Assembly: GCF_000003815.2 (NCBI RefSeq)
Contig: NC_049980.1
Coordinates: 34,409,139 to 34,454,213 of the forward strand
Length of the DNA: 45,075 bases
Origin: Branchiostoma floridae
Taxonomy: Eukaryota; Chordata; Leptocardii; Amphioxiformes; Branchiostomatidae
Reading direction: 5' to 3'
The translations under genes were made by a program, and so were the position numbers. Shown here one piece after another: positions 28,710 through 40,700 of this stretch (its first letter is position 1; each line of letters opens with the position of its first letter). The notes beneath the pieces are model-generated. The model was not told where the DNA came from. It ran no database searches and saw nothing but the letters and a program-made list of their open reading frames with translations.

Positions 28710-31700
28710 GTGAGCTATTGCAAGATTTTACAATACGATTTTATGACAGAAATTCGATGTAAAATCCCCACGTGTGTGTTTTCGAGAGGGAGGGGGGCGT
28801 GAATGTAGTACCGGTTCTAAAAGTTCCTTTAAATTTCTTTTCCTTGCTGTTTGTTTCCGAAAAAGTATGAATCAGTACTGGTGTCGAAATGTTGTGTAGA
28901 ATGTGGTTTTTCCACCTAGAGTTGCCAGTTCGGATTTTTCCTGCAGCTACTGTAGGTAATATCAGATGAAACTCGTGTTGTTTTGAACACCTTAAACCTC
29001 CTTGCTGTAAAATACCTCTTTACCTCTTCGATGTTTGAGTTACATAACGTTTCAAATTTTTTTAAAATGTTTGATTTTATAGCACTTGATAAACCGTTTT
29101 GCAAAAGTTCATAATCAATCAAGTCTCACCTTCGAGAAATGACAAATTAGTTTGATCTGAAAATAAATGCATGAAAACCAGATCAAAGGTACTCTTCACT
29201 ACAGTCTTGCTGTTGACTCAGAACCTAAAGGTTTTGGGTTCAAGTCCCAAGCAGGCCCCATTGCTTTGCCCTTGGGAAAGGTGCGTAACACATGTCTGCT
29301 TACTCTACTCATGTGAAAATGAGTACCTAACTAAGATTAGGGAGGTCCTCGCAGATAGGACATAAAGCTGAAGGTCCTGCATTTGTTAGCAGCCACACCT
29401 CCAGCCTTTAAAGAACCCACGGTACCACACTTATCAAGAGGAGTCAATCCTGCTACTATATTACTGATCAGTCTGGTCTTTGGCAGCTTGCACATAGCGT
29501 ACAAAACTGAGTTTTATGCCCAAGGGCAGTTTATCAACATCTCTGTAATTAAAATGTGTACGGCCTTGCCAGTGTGAACGCACTGGACTGAGCCGCTTGG
29601 AAGCTTGAAGACTTGCCATCTTTTATAAGTTTTCTCGCTTTGGTACACCCAATCCCTCGATCTCGGAAGTTAAGCAACGCGCGGTCCGGACAGTACTTGG
29701 ATGGGGGACTGACCGGATTGCTGTAGCCTCACGAAGCTTTCCACGAAGTCGTCTTCCGGGAGGGACGTAAAACGGGGTCCCGTGCTCGAGGAGGTGCCTC
29801 AACCACGTTAATCAGCCTCATTACTCATAATTTGGGTACCTACTGGCTGGCAAAATACACCAGGTGATTATTGATGTTTTTCTCCTTGCCCCCCACCCCA
29901 CAGCTACAGTGTATGCTGATGATTATGCCGACGCCACAGTTGAAGATGACATTGGCGACCACGCTGAAGGGTCCAGGACTGACGACGAAGCCGTTAAAAG
30001 GTAACTTATGCCTTCTAATCAAGTCATACATTGTTGAAAAAATTGAGGCTTTGTTCTCTATTGTTCAATCCAGTCCACCCGAACATCTGCTTGGAAATCA
30101 GGCACTAAAGTAATGGCCTTTGGCACTTCAATCTGATTAACCCATTTGCCAAAAAAGTAATGTTTTTGACAGCATTTGTGAGAGTGTCTCTGTGGCCTGG
30201 ATATTGGCCTCATATTTGGCATGTGGGTACATTATGTAAGTCTTGATGAGACTTTGCGCCCCTACTGGTTTTCTGTGGTACTGCAGCAGAACTTCCTGTT
30301 TGATTTAGTGTTCTGGACAAGCAGTGGGCAGGATTTTTGGTTGGTAGGCAGTTCTTGTGGTCTGGAAAGAGCCCTCAAGCAGCTTTCATTGAAACTGCAG
30401 GGGGGGGGGGGGTTAGCTGCAGACTTTGAAAAGTAATTAGTGTAAAAGGGATGAAGGAAGTTTTAAGTTTAATGTTACCATTGTACGTAACTTTGTTGAA
30501 GACCAACATAGCCATAGTACAAGAAATGTTTTCTCTATCAAGGAGGGGAAGGATATCAAAACACATATAATAGTAAGTATAAATACATGATGTTGTGGAT
30601 ACATAGTATCACCAGTGTTTATACATGTATGTTTGCTGAAATGCCACATCACCAGGATTTGACCTCGGTTCTCATTTTGTCTATGATGCGGCTCAGTAAT
30701 CAATCGATGATTGTCACATTTCCATATTTGGTCCTATACACGTACTTGTATTGTAACAATTGTATTGTGGAAGTACTTGATATTTCTATGGGTCAGGGCC
30801 ATTTGTTCATGCCTCTCAATGAGTTACAAAGGACATATTTTACAGAGTTACTTATAAAGAGTAACAGTACTTTTATAATATACGGTTACCAGAGCGTAAA
30901 AGGAAAAAGAGAAATCCAGCTGTAGCAATCCATTACTTAAAACACCATTGTCTGCAATTTGCGGAATGTTGTCAGGTATTGCAGATTAAAACTATAAACA
31001 ACTTGCAATTTTGCAAGCTAAAATAATACAGTCTCCATATATTAAATAACGCAGAAGACCCACAAGGTGTTTTATTAATATTTAGCATGCTTTGATATTT
31101 CTGTACATTACATTTTAGGCTGATGTCAACACTGAAATTTGACCAAAAGATCTGATAATTTTGGTGGAAAATTTTTAGAGCTTCTTTTAAGTGCCAATTT
31201 AGCCCTTAAGAGTTTCGATGCATTGATGTTACTTGTTGATTAGACAGTAAGTGCTGCCATAGTTCAAGACAATCTATTGTAATTTAAATGCATTTAGCCT
31301 TTTCCAAACTGATCCTTTTTGTGGATGGGAATCATGAGATTTTTCCTCTGTGCAGTAACTGTTTACTTGCAAATTGATATGTCTAGTTTCTTTGATATCA
31401 TTTTGTTGATTTTCTTAAGCAGGGCTCGAAATTCATTTTGGGGATTAGGTGCACTGGTGCACCCAGGTTAAAAAATTGGGTGCACCAAAAGATTTTTGGG
31501 TGCACTACTTAAATAACCCAATAATAAAACTTAGTTACAAGCTATCAAATTCTTAAACAAGTACCATGACAGACATTTTTATTAGCTTTCTAACTGTTAG
31601 ATGTCAAGAATATGATGTTTACTTAGTATACTTTGATATCTTTTCATACATAAACCTAAGAAAATAAATCAAATTTGGGTGCACAGGGTGCACCCACAGA

Positions 31701-34700
31701 AAAGAATTGGGTACACAGCTCCAATTTTGGGTGCACCTGGGTGCACATGCATCCAGTATTTCGAGCCCTGTTAAGTCGTATCTTTGAAATGCACTTTTCA
31801 GGGAAGAAGAGGCCATCAAGTTGGATGGACTAAATGTGGCGCAAATTAAAGAAATGAGAGATCGGGCGGAAAAACACGAGTTTCAGGCAGAAGTCAGCCG
31901 TATGATGAAGCTCATCATCAACTCCCTCTACAAGAACAAGGAGGTAACAAGATTTTTTGAACCAAATCTTAAAAACTTTTATCACTTCTGTTAAAACCCC
32001 TGCAATACTGGTAACATAATTATCGAGGTATTAAAGGTATACCAAATATCTTATCTTTTCTTCTAGGTTTGAAACTTGAAGACACCATTGAATTGTGTCC
32101 TTAAAACAATTAGTAATTTTTTTCACTTTTTGGTATCTTTAAGTTTAACTTTTTCATCTCTCTTGTTAAAACCCGTGCTCTACTGGTAACATAGTTATCA
32201 AGTTGTTAAGGCATACCCAATAGATCTATCTTCTCTTTTTTTTTTCAAAGTTTGGAAATTGAAGACACCGTTGAATTGTAGCTTTGCAACAATTATTAAC
32301 TTTTTCACCTTTTTTGTGATGTTCCAGATCTTCCTTCGTGAGTTGATCTCCAACTCCTCCGATGCCCTGGATAAGATTCGCTTCCTCTCGCTTACCGACA
32401 AGGATGTATTATCAGCAAATGAAGAGCTTACTATCAAAATCAAGGTAAGAAGTCATCATCATCATGACATCATCATCTTTCTTCCTCTTGAGAGGCGGAG
32501 CAGAACTCTCTAAAGTATGTAATATTGTACAAGTGGTTGATATAATAGCTCATGCTTGCTTTTATTTTTCACCCAAAAGACGGGAGGTCTTCCTGTTGAT
32601 GTACCTGTCTGTGTGTCTGTCTGAAATGGATGAAGTCTGCCATCTCTGATTGCCTTGTTATGTACAAATGCGATATGGAAGTTTGTAACATTTGGTCTTA
32701 GTGGTAGGATTTGGGCATTTACCTATACGTCAAGGTGACGTATCTATGCTATGCACTCTCACCAATATAGCCAAGGACCAGGGTTCAGTATACAGTTTGA
32801 TGTGACCTTTATTTATACTACGACTCGATACATATATATATAGACCAGTGAATGGATACAAATAATACAAGATAAGATACCTGGACAGATGCGAGTGGAT
32901 GATGCTAACTAACCAGTTACGTAGCTACGGCGGAGGAAGATGTGGTTGTCCTTGTCCCTGAGTCTGCTTCTAGCCTAACAAGCGCGTACCTCGCCTTATA
33001 TTATATCAATTGGAGGCGGAGCTTACGCGAGCGCTGCGGGGCGTGGCCTAGCTGACGTCAGGGCGCGCCCATGATCACGTGCTCTCACCACGTGACCCCT
33101 GGGCCGCCCAACGTAATAACAGACTTGCTACACCATCCCCCCCGCAACGCTTAATGATGCTCCCGCATCATTTAACATATCTCAGTAAAATTGAACTAAC
33201 TTTAACTAATAAATCACGTAAGAATGTCACAATGAATTTCGAATACCCGGAACCATACGTACACCATAACTGACACTTTAGCATACATCAATGTCGGCTC
33301 ACTAAGTACAGATGAAGAAAAAAAATTATCGCATCGACTCAGATACGACTGGTCTTTCAATCTCATTAAGTACAAATCAAGTAAAAAAATCAATTGTATC
33401 GACTTTGACACTTAGGTGAGAATCTCGTTGAATACAGCATCACATAAAATACATCATGGCACCATACAGAATGAATTCGAAACAACATTACATATCGAAA
33501 GCAACAGAAGGCATGACAACAAAATCCAGAATCTCGATACCAAACAAATACCAAACAATACCAAAACAATTTCCCAAACAATAAGGTCATCGAAGTATCA
33601 GAATAAAGGAGCACCATAATACCAAAGTACTTTCCTGAACAGTAACATCATCAAAGTTCCGAACATTAGTAATCATATCATCCAAAGCATTTTGTACACA
33701 CATCAACGTAGACAAGACTCTGTACCCGAGTAATACACACAGACAGGATAAACCATGTCGAACCCGGTCGAACCGTTTCGGGAGCGTTTTTGCTCGGGAC
33801 CCACTACATTTTTGGCGGGTCCTTGGTTGTTAGACGAGGAGGGGACTAGTGAGTGCCAACGCGTTCGGAAGGGAAAACGGGTCCCAACGGAGGAGAGAAC
33901 GAGGCGGTCCCACTACCTTAATCCCTAGCAATGTGCCCTGCTAATGATTACGACAACTGCCTTCGTGGAATCTCTTTTTTAGTAGACCACTTAATGATGC
34001 AAGGAAGGCTGAATTTTTTGCCGGGATTTACACAATCAGTAGTCGAAACGAAGGAGGAGGAAAAAGCTTGCCAAACCGTAGGTACCTGAGTACGGATGCC
34101 CGGTCGGAAGTGGTTGTAGGAAGGACACCCCGCTACGGTCATGTCACTACGGAACCAATCATCAGGGGAATTGACCATGCCCGTCTATGTGTGAGGCGAG
34201 TCACGACATGGAGAGAGGAGACGGAACAGGCAGAGGGTCAAATCCCGTTCCTATGGGGGACATAGAACCTGGGGAGGGGGGGTGCCCAAACCACGAGAGA
34301 ACACGAGGGACTTCAAACGGAACGAAGAATTTTCCACTCCTAAATTGACATGAATTTTTTCAAGAAGGTTTCGGTGGGCTGGTGAAGGCCCGGACTACAG
34401 CTGTCATTAAATGGATCACCGGACTCCAACTGTTTGGCAGAAGTAGTAAGCCGAGGGCTCCAAGGGATGGGTAGTAGTAACCCGAGGGCTCCAAGGGACG
34501 GGTAGGGGGACCTATATTGAACCGTTCTCCCCCGGGACACGACCTATCCGAACGATGGCACTGTCTAGTCAGCCCCACATCTAGACTTTTTGTGACCTGG
34601 CATACGTTGGGGTGGACATGGTTTGTATCACTGTTGCTGTCACTGGAGGTATAAGCGTCCGGGAAGCATATAAAATTGTTCATGTCTCGCGGTTGTCTAC

Positions 34701-37700
34701 GACGACGCGGGTTGATACGTTGCGGTAACGGGGACGGAAGGACGGGTGATGATGTTGTCGCTGTCATGTCGGTCGGAGCAGGTGTCGGAGCAGGAACAGG
34801 TGTCGGGGTTGGAACAGGTGTCGGAGCAGGAACAGGTGTCGGAGTTGGAACAGGTGTCGGAGCAGGAACAGGTGTCGGGGTTGGAACAGGTGTCGGAGCA
34901 GGAACAGGTGTCGGAGTTGGAACAGGTGTCGGAGCAGGAACAGGTGTCGGGGTTGGAACAGGTGTCGGAGCAGGAACAGGTGTCGGAGTTGGAACAGGTG
35001 TCGGAGCAGGAACAGGTGTCGGGGTTGGAACAGGTGTCGGAGCAGGAACAGGTGTCGGAGTTGGAACAGGTGTCGGAGCAGGAACAGGTGTCGGGGTTGG
35101 AACAGGTGTCGGATCTGGAGCCGGTGTCGGATCTGGAACAGGTGCCTGGGTACGTGCTGGGTCGGGGCCAGGCAACTGGATGGGTGCCGCCTGTGCTGTG
35201 TCAGGTGGCCGGTTGTGCGTAGGGGATGACGGCGCTGAGGGTCGACGCTGTGCCACAGGTGTTAGGAGCCGCTTGGGTTCGGTGTCAGATAAGGACGGAT
35301 CTGAAACATAAGAGGGAGGGGGGCCCGCGGAACTTTGCCCTTGGGGAATTACAGGGTCCCGCTCCGGGTTGTCATCGTCAGAATTCTCGTCATCACCGTC
35401 CGTTGGAGAGGTTTCCGAGAGTTGTGGCCTAGGGAGAGAAGTCACGTGGTTATTGTTACGACGCCTGCGCGTCGGACGGCGACCCTCTTGCCTGGGGTCA
35501 TAGTCAGGATCAAACATCTGTGGAGTAAGGGCTTTGAGATGTTCGAAATTTACCACATCAACTTGCCGTCGGCCCCGGGTGTTTTTCACCCGGTAGGCGT
35601 TGTCACCTACTCTACTCAATACTTCGTACGGGCCATGGAATTTGTTGGCCAGCTTCCGGGCCAGGCCAGGTTTCCCGGCGTTATTTCGTACAAGCACCAG
35701 GTCACCCACAGCATGTGGCTGTCCATAGACCTTGGAATCGAATAGTTCTTTCTGTCGAGCTTGTTTCTGGGCCGTGTGTTGCTGCACCAATTTGAAAATA
35801 GCGGGCATTCTGTCGTTGAGCGCTGCAACAAAGTCCGAAGTGGAGGTAGAGTCACAATGCACCCCTGTGAGGAGGTGCACGGGGAGGCGGGCTTCACGCC
35901 CGTGCATCAAAAAGTATGGGGAAAAGCCTGTTGTGGCCTGACAACTAGTGTTATATGCGAACTGTACCGCGGGAAGGTGGAAGTCCCAATCCCGCTGGTC
36001 AGATTGCCGAACGTAGGCCCTGAGCATAGCGCCCATTGTCCTGTTGAAACGTTCGACCAACCCATCAGATTGGGGGTGGTATGACGTGGTCCGTGTTTTA
36101 TGGGTTTTCAGGTACTTACAAAGCTCCGTTACCAGTATTGATTGAAAGTTGGATCCTCTGTCGGTATGTAGGGATGCAGGGACCCCGTGTCTACAGACCC
36201 AACCCTGGTAAAAGCTTTTGGCAACTGAAGGGGCGGTGTCGTCGGCTAGGGGGAAAATTTCAACAAACTTGGTAAAATAGTCGACCGCAACGAGTATGTA
36301 TTTGGAACCTTGTTGGGACTTTGGCAGTGGACCTACTATATCCATAGCAACTCTCTCATTGGGGTAGCCTACCACGCTAGGGCATAAGGGGGCTCGGGGC
36401 TTACGTTGCCCTCCCTTGGTTTTCTGACCAAACACCCACCCACAAAAGCGTTAACATCCGCTGACAACCCCGGCCAATGGAACGAAATTTTGAGTCTGTC
36501 CGTCGTTTTGTCGATCCCCAGATGCTTAAAGCTTAAAACTCACAAATTTCCTTCCGTAGAATAGTCCCAACGACGATGTTTTGAATTAAATCTATACAAC
36601 TGAACAATTTCAAATGGCTTTCAACATCAAAATGTAAATGATCCAGTACAGAGTGAATCTTAAGAAAACATCATATTTTTTATTCCTAGTCCTAGATGCC
36701 TAGCCTTTAAAATGCTATTTCAATGATGTTCTGAACATCTGACTTATTTAATATCAATACTGTCACACCTACAGGCGGACAAAGAGAATGGGGTCCTGCA
36801 TGTTACGGACACCGGCATCGGTATGACCAAGAGCGAGCTTGTGAACAACCTGGGCACCATCGCCTGGTCTGGTACCAGCGAGTTCCTCAAAAAGCTGGCG
36901 GAGGGCACGGCCGAGGAACAGAGCGCTCTCATTGGCCAGTTTGGTGTGGGCTTCTACTCCTCCTTCCTGGGTAAGTACGCTGTGTTTATCTATATACAGT
37001 ATTATCAACTACTTTTTTCATCAACATTTTGGGCAAGTCTACCCTCTCTTTCCAGGCATTTCGGTCCCCCATAGCATTCCTTAAGTCTTTGACCTGTTAC
37101 CCCACATCCTTAGCAAGTTGGTCTATGTTTATAGTCAGTAGGGTCGCCCAGCTTGTGTACATCCGTGTCACTGTTGATATCCACAGTATGAGTACACTTG
37201 CTATTTCTTCTTTGTTCCTAAAGCAGTGCCAAATCTGTTGTTAAGTTATGTTTCTTCTGAATCCCAGTATCCGACTGTGTCGTGGTGACTGTGTCATCAT
37301 GTACGCTTGGATGTTATATAGCTGAATCTCTAGTTAATTAAGGCTTGTTGGGTTCTCAGTGTCTGTTGTGATGACCAGTACTATAGCTGAATCGGTTGTT
37401 AACAAATGATTCCTCTGGTTCCCAGTACTAGTGTCTGACTGTGTTGTGATGTCCAGTAAGAATAAGAATGTTATAGTTAACTAACGCTTCCTCTCGTTCC
37501 CAGCGTCTGACCGTGTTGTGGTGACCAGTAAGAACAACGATGACATCCAGCACATCTGGGAGTCTGACGCCGGGTCCTTCAGCGTTGTGGAGGATCCAAG
37601 AGGCAACACCCTGGGCAGGGGAACCACTGTCAGGTCAGTTGTTTACGGTACAGGTTTACATGTTTTATGTCAGGGCACAGAAGCATGTAGGTGCTCAGAT

Positions 37701-40700
37701 AACATTTTGGGTGCACCTAATTTTTTTGGTTAGGTGCACCTACAGTCAAAAAATGTTGGTGTACAGTTCCAATTTGTAAGCCATGATAGTGACACACCTG
37801 TTATTAAGGTAAAGGGCTTGAGAAAAATTACAGGAAAATGTGATTTAGCTTCTTTACTACTTTTACTACTTTTCTTACTCTTACAGAATATTGCATAAAA
37901 CAGCAGATTCTGGTTATAATGTACAAGTGGTATGGTACCAGCCATTAAAAGTGTGCTGTATTTTTTCCAGCCTGCACTTGAAGGAAGAAGCTCAGGACTT
38001 CCTGGAGCCCCACACCATCAAGGAGCTGGTGCGGAAGTACTCCCAGTTCATCAACTTCCCCATCTACCTATGGACTAGCAAGGTAGGTGCACTCTAGTCT
38101 ACCTTTTGTACTTATCTTATTCTGTTATACATTCATCTTACAATAGGTCAACAACTACCAATTGAGGGCATTCTTGGGACAGTAACAGAATTCCCGTAAA
38201 ATACTTTTCTGTGAGGTAGCCTGGGTACCATCCTATTCCTACTGGCGCTCCTTACACTCGTTACCCAGACTGTTTTTTAGGGTAGCAAGTGTAAGGAGTC
38301 CCGGTAGAAATAGCTACTGTGATGAGAAAGGTTGTGGATAGATATAGCCTGCCTTGAAATCCAATGACTAGAAAATCATATGACTATTCCTTCACACAGT
38401 TAGTGAGCTTCATCCACATTTGTTGATGGCTAGATGGTTGCTGAATTTAGATATGATCAGGGATTCAGACTGAAAATTTACCCTATCACAGTACAGGGCT
38501 TGGGCCCTGTAATTATCTGACTATCTCTAAAGATTGAGCAGACTTTATTGCGATGTCGATTGGTGTAATGGTTAAAATGTTTTGCACTGAACACAGATGG
38601 CTAGGGAGTCCCCTGACATTTCACTGATGTACTGCTTTTAAAAAGGCATATTAAACAACTTTTCTCACTCAACCCAGGTGGATAAGCACCCACTGCCTTA
38701 CACTTTGCAGCCTCAAAAAGGCTATGAGACAACCCTTAACTTAGCTTTGTTTGACTTTAACACCCTCCCCTCTGCAGACAGAGACAGTGGAGGAGCCCAT
38801 TGATGATGAAGAAGCTGAAGAGGCAGATGAGGAGAAGAAGGAAGAGGAGGAGGATGAAGATGCTAAGGTGAGATTGCTCAAGACATTAGGCTACTGCCTG
38901 CAGATACACAAGTACAATAGCTTATGATGCAGGGCTGTCTCCAGCATATATGTCCTGCTCATTGTTTTGGAGCCCATGCTAGTGATTTTCATCATTAATT
39001 CTGGTGTTTTAAGCTTACTAAAATACATTTTTATCAGCTTCATATCATGAAGTTCAAATGTTTTTTTTACAGATTTTTGTCTGTACCAATAAGCACATAT
39101 ACTTGCTAACTTTGATATTATTCATAAAATGTTTCGGGCGATTCCTACTTCATGTGTCTTTTAACATAAAATTTTTTAATGATTTGTATAACCTTTTACA
39201 TTGGTAACTTAAATATGAAGATGTATTTCCTTTGTTCTTCCTTTGAATGCTTACAAGGATGAGGATGAAATAGAGGATGAAGATGAGGACGGAAAGGTAC
39301 CAGTGTCTAATCTCATTAGTGATTCTGAAGGTGTTTCTAAGGTTTTAGGTGGCTGGTGAATATGGACTTCCATTGTATTACTGCAGCAAACAGAATTGTT
39401 TCTACTGCAGACTTGAAACACAGTAAAGGCCTCTGTTTGCTTCCTTCTGCCAAATTAAACTAAAATCTACTTTGTAAGGAAAGTTCCAGGATATGGAACT
39501 TGGAAGTTGCAAGAAACCCTAAATAATGTGGTGAGTGGTGAAACATTGCAGGAACTATGCAATTACATTGTATATAGAAGACTGCCTCCACCACTGCAAG
39601 TTCTACTTGGAATTTCAGTGCTTCAAAATCTGAAGTTGTAGTCAACAATTGCAAGAGGGGTGGAGCCTTGGTTTTTTCAAAAGTAATTTTTCAAGATGAC
39701 TAGGGGTTCTCCTAGAAAGCCTTGTCGGGATATTGATCGTTTCTTTTTCATCTCCAATCAGGTTGAAGAGGATGATGAGGAGGAAGAGAAGAAGCCCAAG
39801 ACCAAGTCTGTGGAGAAGACCTCCTGGGACTGGGAGCTGATGAATGAGAACAAGCCCCTCTGGACCAGGCCGTGAGTTTCTTTACTTGATACCTTTGCCA
39901 TCATAACTGGTGATATTTTTAACATTGATTGACACACAAAGAAGGAGTATGAAAAAGGGCCAAGACAGGATTTGAGTGATTTTGACCGAGAAGTTTTTTT
40001 CTTCATTTTTGGTTTATGTTTAATTTATGGAACTACAGTATGAGTAGGTCTTTATTTCTTTTCACAAAATCATCCAAAAGAATCTTATTAACCCTCAAAC
40101 CACCGTACCTTTTTTGTGACGTAGATTACCGTATGGGGTCAAAACTGACCCCATAAAGTTTTGTACAAATAAAGTTTTTTTGGTGACTCTTTTTGTGATT
40201 TGTATATATGTATAGCTTCATTGATCTATGTGGGACAGTTTGACATGATAAGGTGAGAATAATTCTAGGTGAGAATTATCATAATTTATGCAAAAGATCA
40301 TGAGGACCACATTTTGCACTAACGCTATTCAGACCGGGTAAGGTTTTTTTTATGCCAGCACCAACTTCAAAGTCAAATAGCCCCTGAATAGCTTATGCTA
40401 GGGCCACCAAACTTGGTCCCTTTTGAGAAAATGTTAATAGCAAGCAATTAAACTGAATAAAAAAAGTTTATAATTTTTTATGTTGCCATGGCGACGGAAT
40501 TCTGACAGGCATATTTATTACGCAATTTTCTTATTTTGGCTTAAACATTCAACTTTTAAGGTTTTCTTGACAAACCACACTTGTTCATGACATCTTATGA
40601 AATTCAACATAAATTTCATGATTCAATATTCATAATTTATGCTAATTTGATGACGTCATCAGTCAAAATCCAAGATGGCGGCCAATTTAAGCTAAATGAC

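Larger units (their letters stand above)
32684..36525 (-). mobile_element. 5'-truncated Ty3/Gypsy retrotransposon in HSP90B1 intron 4
   Basis: Contains, in minus-strand order, the integrase zinc-binding end, integrase core, a low-complexity C-terminal extension, about 1.2 kb of spacer and one LTR. Gag, protease, reverse transcriptase, RNase H and 5' LTR are absent, so it cannot move by itself. Antisense orientation relative to the host gene is the usual tolerated state for intronic LTR elements. The truncation point near 36525 is estimated from where integrase similarity stops. Confidence 0.8.

Noticed and set aside
29655-29728. Possible 5S rRNA gene
   Set aside because: Only the distal two thirds match 5S rRNA and a SINE body follows directly, so it is a SINE head.
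34676-35311. 211-codon Gly/Val/Thr-rich plus-strand frame
   Set aside because: It is antisense to the Gypsy integrase tail and created by the 36-bp minisatellite.
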